A stretch of 44,886 nucleotides of DNA from Atopobiaceae bacterium UBA1367 (GTDB lineage: Bacteria > Actinomycetota > Coriobacteriia > Coriobacteriales > Atopobiaceae): positions 1 to 44,886 of the forward strand of contig DBRN01000006.1 in assembly GCA_002305995.1 (NCBI GenBank), read 5' to 3'. Under the pieces are notes generated by a model that was not told where the DNA came from, searched no databases, and saw only the letters and a list, made by a program, of their open reading frames with translations. Below are positions 31,301 through 39,757 of the stretch, in pieces. The stretch's first letter is position 1. Every line of letters begins with the position of its first letter. The position numbers were made by a program, and so were the translations under genes.

Positions 31301-32310
31301 CAGCGCGCTCTCCTGTATCTCTGCTTGGGACTTCTCGGCTTGTCGGGTATGGTGGGCTCGATAGCCCTTGCCTCTAACGCGGGCTGTAGGTAGGACTCTC
31401 TGAAATGTTTCCTGTCCGATAGCCCGAGCGAAGCCATGAGATCCGTAGCCGAAAGCTCGCGATTGCCCAATGCCTCCAAAAGAGCTTGCACCAGATTATC
31501 AAGCTTAGGGGGTTCTTGAGGGGTACTTAGGGGGTTATCTGTGAATCCCTTCGCCCGTATAACGGCATCCATGAGAGAAGCGCGCACCATTTCGAGCATA
31601 AACTCGATGAAAGCAGTTGCCTCGCCCGTATTCGAGGCTCTGAGCACACGATAGTAGTCTTGTTGATTGGCTGCCACCATAGTTTCGACGGGAATCCAAG
31701 CAAGCTGTTCTTTCCAACGTCGATTAATCAACGAATGCCAAAGCCTTCCGGTTCGGCCATTGCCATCGCTAAACGGATGTATGCCCTCGAAGGCGCAATG
31801 GAAGAAGCAGCCTTGGATGAGCGGATGGTCAGGCGACACACCCAACCAGTCGAAAAGCTCATTCATGGCTTGGGGAAGCTCTGCAAATGGAGTGCCTGCA
31901 TGAAGGAGCTTGGCACCGGAATAAACACCGACTTCCACCTTCCTGAGACTACCGGCATCCTTTGCAATGCCCCGCATCATTACTCCGTGTGCTCTCAACA
32001 GATCGTCAAGTGAAAGCGGATCCATCTCGTCTAATGCGGTATAAGCGGCAAATGCCTGCCTAGCTTCGAAGATCTCGCGCTCGGGAGCCATGACCCGTTT
32101 CCCATCGATAACTGCGGTAACCTCATCGAAGGTCAGCGTGTTCCCCTCAATCCATGTTGAGGAGTGGACAGCCCTCAGTTGGTTAACCTTACGAATCGTA
32201 GGATTTGGAATCAATTCGGGGTTAACGTCAAAAGCCCTCACAAGGTCAACAATCTCGGCAACGAGATTGACCATGAGCGGAGTGGTCTGGAATATGGGCA
32301 GGTACGACAT
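31300..32310 (-). CDS. Fic-domain protein inside the type I restriction operon
   Basis: 336 residues. The core AMP-transferase motif is intact: HPFSDGNGRTGR at 178-189. An N-terminal inhibitory-helix motif [S/T]xxxE[G/N] is seen at 51-56 (STWIEG), which places it among self-inhibited class II Fic proteins (Fic/DUF4172-like N-terminus FEARQAFAAYTALD). A C-terminal winged-helix-like segment (about 275-330) could bind DNA. Nine bases after hsdS and one-base overlap with hsdR, so it is co-expressed. Modifying a restriction subunit or a host target by AMPylation is possible but not shown. Confidence 0.93.
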   Translation of the reverse strand: MSYLPIFQTTPLMVNLVAEIVDLVRAFDVNPELIPNPTIRKVNQLRAVHSSTWIEGNTLTFDEVTAVIDGKRVMAPEREIFEARQAFAAYTALDEMDPLSLDDLLRAHGVMMRGIAKDAGSLRKVEVGVYSGAKLLHAGTPFAELPQAMNELFDWLGVSPDHPLIQGCFFHCAFEGIHPFSDGNGRTGRLWHSLINRRWKEQLAWIPVETMVAANQQDYYRVLRASNTGEATAFIEFMLEMVRASLMDAVIRAKGFTDNPLSTPQEPPKLDNLVQALLEALGNRELSATDLMASLGLSDRKHFRESYLQPALEARAIEPTIPDKPRSPKQRYRRAR

Positions 32311-32319
32311 GTCACGCTC

Positions 32320-33516
32320 CTAGGCAAACATCTTGTCAAACAGCGAGCGCTTAACGTTTTCGAGCAGTTCAAGCTTACGCCGATGAAGGGTGATGAGGTT
32401 GTCGAGTTGGTGGAATGTGGTACCAATCAGCTTCTGCTCTTCGCGATTTGATGGCACGAAATAGTTGTCGTCCGAGACAAAGGCCCAGTCAGCACGTGGC
32501 ATTTTCGAACCGGAGGAGATGTTGGCGTTGTACTGGAATCTCTCGCTCTGGATGAATCGATAGAGGAAAGAACCATCGACGCCGGTTGGCCTCAGCACCC
32601 AAAAATCACCGACAGCTATGCCCTTGAACTGCGGAAATAGCCAATTCATCAGATACGGCCGCAGCTTGCCGTAGAGAACATCTCCTGGCAGGAACTCGAC
32701 GCCTGTCTTCGTCGATTCTTTTGAGGCGAGGTCTTTGTTCAGTGTTCCCTGACCGGAGTTGATGTCCTCGTATTCCACTCTTGGCAAACCGGACTCGTTG
32801 CTCATCGTGGTGATTCGAGCTGCCAGCTCGCCCAGCTTACGCTGGTCCCAAGGGTCCGTGAAGCCGGTGAAGCGAAGCCCAGGGATCGTCTCTCCGTCAC
32901 GGGGGAACATCTTCTCGAGCAAGGCCTTCTTTAGAACTTGAAGCTGCTCGCACTTACGCCGATGAAGGGTGATGAGGGAGTCGAGGGTGACGAAAGCCGC
33001 GCCAATCTCGCTCTGCTCGCTCGGAGACGGAACTGCGACATCGATCCTCGCCAGCGCCTCCGCGTTGACTCTCATGACCTTTACGCCGTAGGCGAGACTC
33101 GTCTTCTGTCGAAAGAACGTTTCTGAGGCAAAGAAGTACGACAAAAAGCATGGATTGAGCTCGCTTGTGATTGCGAAGCAATCGTCATGTATCGCTACCT
33201 GCTCTTTTCCAAGCCAGGCTACGGCCGTGCAGACGTCCTCAACGTCCTCGCTCGTCGCCGCTAAGATTACGTCGCCGGGTTTCGCGTAACGCAACGATCC
33301 TTGGAGGTCATCCCTCACATGCGAGAAGACCCTGCTTGCAGTGGCGCCGTAGCAAGTGTGAACCTCACCGTAATGGACGCTCGGGATGCCACCCTCTTCG
33401 ACGTAGTCCTCTGCCGTGAAGCGCTCCCCACGCGTGAGCGTGGCAACGTCTCCCAACTTACGCTGTTCCCAGGAGTCAGCGAAACCGGTGAATCTGACGG
33501 CGGGCCCCCTGCTCAT
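32320..33516 (-). CDS. hsdS: Type I restriction enzyme, S (specificity) subunit
   Basis: 398 residues with two target recognition domains and two conserved helical repeats. Each half starts with RFTGFxDxWxQRKLG (about residues 8 and 215) and ends with LDxLITLHRRKxExL helices (about 180 and 375), the spacer that sets recognition-site length. Overlaps hsdM by four bases. The TRDs differ completely from each other, so the target should be a bipartite asymmetric sequence that cannot be predicted here. Confidence 0.94.
   Translation of the reverse strand: MSRGPAVRFTGFADSWEQRKLGDVATLTRGERFTAEDYVEEGGIPSVHYGEVHTCYGATASRVFSHVRDDLQGSLRYAKPGDVILAATSEDVEDVCTAVAWLGKEQVAIHDDCFAITSELNPCFLSYFFASETFFRQKTSLAYGVKVMRVNAEALARIDVAVPSPSEQSEIGAAFVTLDSLITLHRRKCEQLQVLKKALLEKMFPRDGETIPGLRFTGFTDPWDQRKLGELAARITTMSNESGLPRVEYEDINSGQGTLNKDLASKESTKTGVEFLPGDVLYGKLRPYLMNWLFPQFKGIAVGDFWVLRPTGVDGSFLYRFIQSERFQYNANISSGSKMPRADWAFVSDDNYFVPSNREEQKLIGTTFHQLDNLITLHRRKLELLENVKRSLFDKMFA
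32374..32977. repeat. 25-bp direct repeat within hsdS
   Basis: Identical 25-bp copies (starting CTTACGCCGATG and ending GGGTGATGAGG) lie at 32374-32398 and 32953-32977, 579 bp apart, and encode the LITLHRRK helix in both halves. Recombination between such repeats can swap or delete TRDs. No recombinase and no silent hsdS cassette is seen nearby. Confidence 0.85.
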
Positions 33517-36128
33517 CGCACCCCACCGCCAAGTAGGTTGGCAAGCTCACGTATGCCAGCCATATCGAACTCGTCACCCTCGAGCTGCTCGAGGATGCCC
33601 GCGAGTTCCGCCTCTGCGGACTGAATCTGCGCATCGATGTCGGCATAGGTCGTGGCATACCTGTCGGAAAGCGCGTCCAGGGCATCGACGAGGGAGTCAA
33701 TGATGGCATCGGGTATGGAGGCGATGCGCGACACGAGGGGGTCGATCCATTTAGCTCCCAGCAGAATGCGCGCCTGATCGTCGCCCAAGCCCTCGATGGC
33801 CTCCTTCGCCCTTTCGTCGAGAGAGGAGCGTGCATCCTTGAGGGCTCTCTTCACGGACCGCTCCTCGTCAAAGAGCCCCGCGACGCGCTCGAGCCTCGCG
33901 GGCAGCGAGTCCTCCGAACAGTCCCCTGCCCCAAGGTCCTTCCTCAGTACCTTGGCGACTGCCTTGAGCCTGCCAGGCACAAAGGCGTCTCCCGCCTCGC
34001 TCACGGCCCCGCCCGCATCGGACTTCTCCTCGTCGGACATCCCCTCCAGAACCTCGGCGACCTCAGAGGTGATCTGCGGCAGCCTCGCATCCATCGCGGC
34101 AACCTTCGCCGCCTCGTCGGCCAGAAGCTCGCGCTGGACCAGGTCGAGCGGCAGCACGTGCCCCGCCCATCCATCCTGGACCTCCACATGATGCCCGCGC
34201 TGCTTCTTCATGACCATGCGGGGGTCCACGCGCTTGACGGCGTCGAAGCCTTCGGTCTGCAGCACCTCGAGGTCCTGGGAAATCTGCTGCCACTCGTCAT
34301 CAAGCATCTGGTAGGCGTCATAGCGGTCAACTAGCGGCATGCCTTCGAGCCTCCCGAACAGCTCCGCCGTCAGCCTCAGCTCCTCCGAGTCGCGCTGCAC
34401 AAGCGACAGCTCGTCCACGAGCTCCTCGTAGAGCCACGTGTCGAGGTCCTCGAGGCGCGCACCGAATGTCTCCCTCCATGCCGTGACGGACGCAGACCTC
34501 GTCACAGCGCCGGCCACGTCGCGACTCCTGAGCCGTACGCTCGCGGCATTCACCCGCTCGAACAGCTCCTCGCGAAGCCCTGGGAACGCCTCCCAGTAGT
34601 GACCGAGCGCATCCATCTCTGAGGTGGGAATGCCACCGAACATGATTGCGTAGATGTCCCAGCCTTGAGCTTGCTCGGAGGAGTCCACGTAGCGCGGGAT
34701 GTTCAGGTTGTAGTCGTTGGCACGGACCTCATCTTTGCCCACCACGCGACAGAAGCGCTCCACGTCCTGCCGGGCCTCGTAGGCATCCACGACGCGCCGG
34801 ATATCGGAGGCCCTCAGCTTGTTGTTCTTGCCCTCCTTCACGAAGCCCTTGGAGGCGTCGATGACGAGGATGTCGTCGCGTTCACGCACCTTGCGCAGCA
34901 CCATGATGATGGTGGGAATGCCCGTGCCGAAGAAGATGTTGGCAGGCAGTCCGATGATGGCGTCGATATGGCCGCGCTCCACCAGGTTGCGCCGAATCTG
35001 CCCCTCCTCGCCGCCGCGGAAGAGCACGCCATGAGGCAGGACGATGCACATGATGCCATCCGGCCGCAGGTGGTAGAGGTCGTGCAGGAGGAAGGCGTAG
35101 TCGGCCTTGGACCTGGGGGCCACCCCAAAGCCCGAGAAGCGTGGGTCCACGTCCTTGTCCTCGGGATCCCAGCGCTGTGAGTACGGGGGATTGGACACCA
35201 CGGCATCCACGAAGAGCGGCTCGTATGTCTCGGGGTGGCCCTCCTCGAAGAACGGCCAGTCGTCCTCGAGCGTGTCGCCGTTGCGCGTGGTGATGTTGTC
35301 GGGCAGGATGCCCCGCATCACGAGGTTCATGCGCGTGAGATTGTAGGTGTTCTCCTTGAGTTCCTGGGCATAGTACCTGATGCGGCCCGCATTGCCCGTG
35401 CGGCGCGCCACCGCCTGGCCGATGTTGATGAGCAGCGACCCCGAGCCGCTGGTGGGGTCGTAGATCTGGATCTCGTGGCGGTCGCGCAGATGGGAGGCGA
35501 CGACCTCGCTCATGAGCGCCGACACCTCGTGCGGGGTGTAGAACTCGCCCGCCTTCTTGCCCGCGTTGGCCGCAAAGCTGCTGATGAGGTACTCGTAGAT
35601 GTAGCCGAGCACGTCGTAGCCCTGTCGGCTGTCCATAGGGATGTCGCGTATGAGGTGAAGCAGCCCGCTGATGGCCTTGGTGCGCGCCCCGGAGGTGTCT
35701 CCCAGCTTGGAGAGGCCGGTCTCCAGCGTCTCGAAGATGCGGTCGAAGACGTGCCGGTGGTCGGGATTGACCAATCGCGAGAACGCGGAGAGCGCTTCCG
35801 TAACGTCGGCAACGTCGAAGTCTGGCCCCTTGGCGAGCCAGGTGGAATAAAGGTCCTCGTATGCAATGAAGTAGCCTATGTTCTTGCGCACGAACTCGAC
35901 GACCTCCGGGTTCTCTTCCGTGACCATGCGCATCGAGTCGTCGTCGAACCCCTGGCCGCGCAGCCACGCCTCCTCCTTCTCGGAGAGGAACTTGTAGAAG
36001 ATGAAGCCGAGGATGTAATCCTTGTATTCGCTTGCCTCAATCTTGGAGCGCATCTCGTTGGCTGAGGCCCAAATCCTTGCTGCCAGCTGTTGCTTGTTCA
36101 CCGGTCTCTCCGAAGCCCTTCTCGCCAT
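33513..36128 (-). CDS. hsdM: Type I restriction enzyme, M (methyltransferase) subunit
   Basis: 871 residues. N-terminal HsdM_N helical domain (NKQQLAARIWASANEMR, YILGFIFYKFLSEK), then N6-adenine methyltransferase motifs: GEFYTPHEV at 194, SAM motif I DPTSGSGSLL at 224-233 and catalytic NPPY at 313-316. The domain ends near residue 500; the remaining 370 residues are mostly helical and acidic, longer than the usual 500-540-residue HsdM. First gene of the operon. The ATG at 36128 fits the family N-terminus, though its ribosome site is weak. Confidence 0.95.
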   Translation of the reverse strand: MARRASERPVNKQQLAARIWASANEMRSKIEASEYKDYILGFIFYKFLSEKEEAWLRGQGFDDDSMRMVTEENPEVVEFVRKNIGYFIAYEDLYSTWLAKGPDFDVADVTEALSAFSRLVNPDHRHVFDRIFETLETGLSKLGDTSGARTKAISGLLHLIRDIPMDSRQGYDVLGYIYEYLISSFAANAGKKAGEFYTPHEVSALMSEVVASHLRDRHEIQIYDPTSGSGSLLINIGQAVARRTGNAGRIRYYAQELKENTYNLTRMNLVMRGILPDNITTRNGDTLEDDWPFFEEGHPETYEPLFVDAVVSNPPYSQRWDPEDKDVDPRFSGFGVAPRSKADYAFLLHDLYHLRPDGIMCIVLPHGVLFRGGEEGQIRRNLVERGHIDAIIGLPANIFFGTGIPTIIMVLRKVRERDDILVIDASKGFVKEGKNNKLRASDIRRVVDAYEARQDVERFCRVVGKDEVRANDYNLNIPRYVDSSEQAQGWDIYAIMFGGIPTSEMDALGHYWEAFPGLREELFERVNAASVRLRSRDVAGAVTRSASVTAWRETFGARLEDLDTWLYEELVDELSLVQRDSEELRLTAELFGRLEGMPLVDRYDAYQMLDDEWQQISQDLEVLQTEGFDAVKRVDPRMVMKKQRGHHVEVQDGWAGHVLPLDLVQRELLADEAAKVAAMDARLPQITSEVAEVLEGMSDEEKSDAGGAVSEAGDAFVPGRLKAVAKVLRKDLGAGDCSEDSLPARLERVAGLFDEERSVKRALKDARSSLDERAKEAIEGLGDDQARILLGAKWIDPLVSRIASIPDAIIDSLVDALDALSDRYATTYADIDAQIQSAEAELAGILEQLEGDEFDMAGIRELANLLGGGVR

Positions 36129-36300
36129 GGCAGACGCCCGTTGGGCACAAGCCGAATCGAATTGCTGTAACCCGGTGTAAGGATACCTGTATTCGATAAC
36201 TTAGAAGTCGACACTTGGGACCACGGTGGGAATCCTGGACCAGAACCTACTTCAAGGCATGCGGCTATCGTCGCCAAACCCTAATCGTTCGAATCCGGTG

Positions 36301-37602
36301 CTAGATGAGATCCCCCAGCCGGGAGAGCCCCCACAACGGGATGTTCACGAGTCGTCCCTCGTCACGGTAGCCAGAGAGTGACGTCCTCACCGCCCTCTCC
36401 AGGCCGAACTTCTCGCAGGCAACGCGCAGGCTCTTCGCCTTGAGGCTCTCCGATGCCTTGACCTCCATAGGGACGACCGTCGCATTGACGTCGATGGCGA
36501 AGTCGACCTCGGCCGTGGCCCTCTTCGCACTCCAGTAGAAGGGGGTGCGACCCTGAACAAGCAGCTCCTGAAGCACGTACTGTTCCGTCAGGGCGCCCTT
36601 GAACTCCGTGAACAGGCGCGAGCCGTCGAGCACCACGGCAGGCGGGAGATCTGCGAGGGCGCAGAGGAGCCCCGTATCGAGCGTGTAGAGCTTGAAGGCA
36701 GACAGGTCCACATACCCCGAGAGGGGGCTGCGCAGCACCTTCGCGAGGGAGACCTTGGTAACCACGCCGTAGTCGCGCAGCCATTGGATCGCTTCCTCAA
36801 GGTCCTTCGCCCTTGCGCCCTTGCGAACCGCACCATAGACGAAGCGCCTGTTCTCCCGAGCCAGCTGGAACGGAACCGATGACCACACCAGGCGCATGCG
36901 TTCCACCAAACGCGCTGGTGCATGCTTTCCGAAGTCTGCCTCGAAGTCGGCGAGAATCTGGAGCTGCACGTCGCGGGCCTCCAGATGATTGCCGGAGGCG
37001 GCGAACGTCGACACGACCTCAGGCATGCCGCCGATGGCAAGATACTGGCGCAGCAGGCGTTCCACGCGGTCCTTCGCGGCGCTCAGGATAAGCTCAAATG
37101 AGCCTTCCGTTATTGCATCGCACAGCACGTCCTCGCCAACTGCCGACAGGAACTCCATGAAGGAGAGGGGACGCAGCGTGAACGTGTCGACCTTGCCCAC
37201 GGGAAACGTCTCGCCCTCGTGCAGCTCGATGCCCAGGTATGAGCCTGCAGCGGCCACATGGTATTCCCGCGCGTCCTCGCAGAAGTACTTGAGCGACGTG
37301 AGGGCGCCGGGAGCCTCCTGGATCTCGTCGAAGACGAGCAGCGTGTCGTGCGGGTCGATGCGCACCCCCCGACGCAGCTCGAGCTCGGATATGATGCGGT
37401 GGGGGTCTAGGTCGCTCCTGAAGAGGGAGCGCATGCTCGCCTCCTTGAGGAGATCGACGTGTACGAGCGAACCGAACCTCGCGAGTCCGAGCTCCTTGAG
37501 GAGCCACGTCTTGCCCACCTGGCGCGCCCCGTAGAGCAACAGCGGCTTCCTGCTTGGCCTCTGTACCCACGCATCGAGCTCATCCATGAGATTGCGCTTC
37601 AT
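36301..37602 (-). CDS. AAA ATPase with DUF4143 domain
   Basis: 433 residues. Walker A GARQVGKT at 25-32, Walker B LLVFDEIQE at 88-96, an arginine-containing sensor region and a C-terminal DUF4143/PD-(D/E)xK-like domain with VDFAID and VVPMEVKASESLKAKS. Members occur beside restriction systems and toxin-like loci, but their role is not established. Upstream of hsdM by about 170 bp on the same strand. The start is supported by the MKRNLMDELDAW N-terminus. A dyad at 37618-37650 lies just upstream of it. Confidence 0.92.
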   Translation of the reverse strand: MKRNLMDELDAWVQRPSRKPLLLYGARQVGKTWLLKELGLARFGSLVHVDLLKEASMRSLFRSDLDPHRIISELELRRGVRIDPHDTLLVFDEIQEAPGALTSLKYFCEDAREYHVAAAGSYLGIELHEGETFPVGKVDTFTLRPLSFMEFLSAVGEDVLCDAITEGSFELILSAAKDRVERLLRQYLAIGGMPEVVSTFAASGNHLEARDVQLQILADFEADFGKHAPARLVERMRLVWSSVPFQLARENRRFVYGAVRKGARAKDLEEAIQWLRDYGVVTKVSLAKVLRSPLSGYVDLSAFKLYTLDTGLLCALADLPPAVVLDGSRLFTEFKGALTEQYVLQELLVQGRTPFYWSAKRATAEVDFAIDVNATVVPMEVKASESLKAKSLRVACEKFGLERAVRTSLSGYRDEGRLVNIPLWGLSRLGDLI

Positions 37603-37617
37603 AGCACCTTCTTTCGT

Positions 37618-37650
37618 TTGTAATTTGTTCTAGACTAGCACAATTTACAA
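37618..37650 (-). promoter_or_regulatory. AT-rich inverted repeat upstream of the DUF4143 ATPase
   Basis: TTGTAATTTGT (37618-37628) and ACAATTTACAA (37640-37650) are near-perfect complements (10 of 11) separated by 11 bp, starting 16 bp upstream of the ATPase ATG. It is markedly AT-rich. Likely an operator or promoter element. Confidence 0.5.
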
Positions 37651-37771
37651 TTGTTATGAGATATCAGAGATCAGTTGTTCGAGCGATACGCACGACCGCA
37701 ACAGCATCAAGCATGCCTTGCGCATGCCCGCCCGCGCGTTTGAGGCACAGTCCTCACATACAGACAAAGAA

Positions 37772-37800
37772 AGGTTGTCGGTTGCATGTGCCGACGACCT
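37772..37800. terminator. Hairpin beside tRNA-Pro fragment 1
   Basis: AGGTTGTCGG (37772-37781) and CCGACGACCT (37791-37800) pair with one wobble and a nine-base loop; on the minus strand TTTCTTTG follows. It corresponds in position to the terminator next to tRNA-Pro fragment 2. Confidence 0.6.
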
Positions 37801-37808
37801 GCGATTTC

Positions 37809-37853
37809 TGGTCGGGACGACTGGATTTGAGCCAGCGACCTCTCGGTCCCGAA
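37809..37853 (-). other. 3' fragment of tRNA-Pro(CGG), attachment-site copy 1
   Basis: On the minus strand 45 nt start TTCGGGACCGAGAGGTCGCT and end CCAGTCGTCCCGACCA. This equals a tRNA-Pro from the anticodon loop (CGG) through the T arm to an encoded CCA; the 5' half is absent (preceded by CTTT instead of the complementary stem). T54 is changed (GGCTC for GGTTC). It is not a functional tRNA and is typical of an att site left by elements that integrate in the 3' end of tRNA genes. A diverged partner lies at 42682-42768 in the same orientation. Confidence 0.75.
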
Positions 37854-38233
37854 AAAGTTCCAGCGCTCCAAGATAGGCTTTCCCATTCTGGCCGTCAAGT
37901 CACTTTTCGGTATTTGAACTGCGGTTTTGTCAGCATCGAACGATTCCGTCGAGTATTGTCCCTTCCATCACTGGACGGGCGTTTGTGGCCCGCTTGTGGC
38001 CAGTCGGAGCCATGTTTTGTGGCCACTGCTCCTAAGGGAAACCCCCCGGACGATCTCCCCGATACCCCTCTACCAAGACCTCCTTAGAAATGGCGAACGT
38101 CAACGTGACCACGGCATAGAGGGAGTCAGTTGACTCAAGTTAAGGCCACGCTCGATTGGAATAGTTCACCTCCCTCGCATTCGAGACGAACAACAGCTGG
38201 GCTACCAGAGGAGTCCCGCCAAACATGAAGAGC
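37854..38233. other. Intergenic stretch between att copy 1 and the PTS gene
   Basis: About 380 bp with no supported gene. ACTTTTCGG at 37901-37910 region and CCGAAAAAGT near 37850 form an inverted repeat of about 9 bp that also occurs beside the second tRNA fragment. No integrase fragment could be recognised. Confidence 0.45.
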
Positions 38234-38255
38234 CCGGATGTCCTAAGACATCCGG
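38234..38255 (-). terminator. Hairpin at the end of the beta-glucoside operon
   Basis: CCGGATGTC (38234-38242) and GACATCCGG (38247-38255) form a perfect 9-bp stem with a CTAA loop, 30 bp beyond the PTS gene stop. A T-run is lacking, so termination is likely but not certain. Confidence 0.6.
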
Positions 38256-38284
38256 ACTGGGAAGGAAGGTCTGTTGGGCGTGTG

Positions 38285-39664
38285 CTAGTTCTTCTTCTGG
38301 AAGCGGCCCCAAAGGATGAAGGAAAGCCCACACGCAATAGCCCAGCTAGCGGCGATGCTGATGCAGATCATCAGGAAGTTGACCGGGCTGCCGCTGGGAT
38401 CCATATATACGGGCAGCGAGGTGATGCCAGGCATGACGAAGCCAAAGCACTTGGCACCCAGGAGCACGGTGAGCGCGCCACCGATGCCGTTGCCAACCAT
38501 GGCCGCGATGAGCGGGGTCTTGTTGGGCACCTGCACGGAAAAGAGCGCGGGCTCGGAGATACCCATGAAGGCGGAGAAAGCGCAGGTGAAGGCGACAGAC
38601 TTCATCTTCTCATCGGTCATGCGCAGGGCTGCACCAAAGGCTGCACCACTCTCGGCGAGGTTGTGGCAAAAGGAGACGGGCAGGAGGTAGTCGTAGCCAA
38701 GAGTTGCGATGTTCGAGATCTGGATGGGGCTCGTGGACTGGTGCATGCCAAAGAGCACGATGAGAGGCATGAAGAAGCCAAGCAGGAAGCCAGCGATGGG
38801 GCCAAGGGTGGAGAAGAGCCAGACGATGCCGTTTGCCAAGCCAATGCCGCACCAGGCGCCGATAGGGGCAAGCACGAAGAGGTTCAGCGGAATCACGATG
38901 CCGAGCGAGAGTGCGGGAACCACCACCAGCTTGAACATATCGGGAATGAACTTGTCAATGAAGCGGTAGACGAAAGCTAGGCCCGCTACGCCAAAGATTA
39001 CCGGGAAGACCGAGTCGGCGTAGTTGAAGATGGGCACGTTCATGCCAAAGAGGGCAAGCGGGGCCTCACCGGTTCCCGCGGCGTTGATGATGGTGGGATA
39101 CATGAGTGAGCCGGCGACGCAGAGGGCAAGTGAGCGGTTGACCTTGAGCTTATCTGCTGCGGCGGCTGCAAGCAGGAAAGGCAGGAAGTAGAAGGGGATG
39201 TCCGAGGTCATGTTGAAGATGGCCCAGCTGCCCGCACCGGCGTCGATGCCAAATCCTGCGATGAGCGCCAGCGCGCCCTTGACGATGCCGCCCGCGACCA
39301 ACGCCGGAATGATGGGCGCAAAGATGCCCGAGATGATATCGAATACGCCAGAGAACCCGCCGCCCTGCAGCTCCTCCTGGTCGGCGTCGGCAGCCACCTC
39401 ACCAGCGAGCTTGTTGGCTCCCAGCAGCGGCTCGAACTCCTCATAAAGGGCACCGATGCCCGGGCCGATGATGATCTGCCATTGCCCGTCCTTGATCTGA
39501 GCGCCGAGGGTGCCGTCCAGCGCCTTGAGCGCCTCGAGGTCAGCCTTCGTGTCGTCCACCAGGTTGAGACGCAGGCGGGTGACACAGTGGGTCGCGGTCT
39601 TTACGTTGCCTGCTCCGCCCACGAGCTCCAGAATCTGTTGGGCCAACTCTTTCTTAGATGCCAT
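38285..39664 (-). CDS. PTS beta-glucoside-type transporter, EIIBC
   Basis: 459 residues. EIIB domain at 1-85 with phosphorylated C27 (ATHCVTRLR); from about 105 a ten-helix EIIC domain of the glucose/glucoside family (FAPIIPALVAGGI, GMHQSTSPI, GISEPALF). No EIIA domain is fused, so a separate EIIA is needed. Imports and phosphorylates a sugar. It follows the GH1 gene by 93 bp on the same strand, and the pair implies uptake of a beta-glucoside such as cellobiose, salicin or arbutin. Confidence 0.93.
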   Translation of the reverse strand: MASKKELAQQILELVGGAGNVKTATHCVTRLRLNLVDDTKADLEALKALDGTLGAQIKDGQWQIIIGPGIGALYEEFEPLLGANKLAGEVAADADQEELQGGGFSGVFDIISGIFAPIIPALVAGGIVKGALALIAGFGIDAGAGSWAIFNMTSDIPFYFLPFLLAAAAADKLKVNRSLALCVAGSLMYPTIINAAGTGEAPLALFGMNVPIFNYADSVFPVIFGVAGLAFVYRFIDKFIPDMFKLVVVPALSLGIVIPLNLFVLAPIGAWCGIGLANGIVWLFSTLGPIAGFLLGFFMPLIVLFGMHQSTSPIQISNIATLGYDYLLPVSFCHNLAESGAAFGAALRMTDEKMKSVAFTCAFSAFMGISEPALFSVQVPNKTPLIAAMVGNGIGGALTVLLGAKCFGFVMPGITSLPVYMDPSGSPVNFLMICISIAASWAIACGLSFILWGRFQKKN

Positions 39665-39757
39665 TTCCTTTGCCTTTCTTATGCTGTCCCCGCGATCCTA
39701 TGACGGGGATCACGCCCTATAGAGAGTTGCTGTGTCGGCCGCCAGCCGTACCGGTAG

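Noticed and set aside
36285..36300. Possible tRNA T-arm (GTTCGAATCCGGTG) upstream of the ATPase stop
   Set aside because: Only the T-loop motif fits; no acceptor, D or anticodon stem can be built around it.
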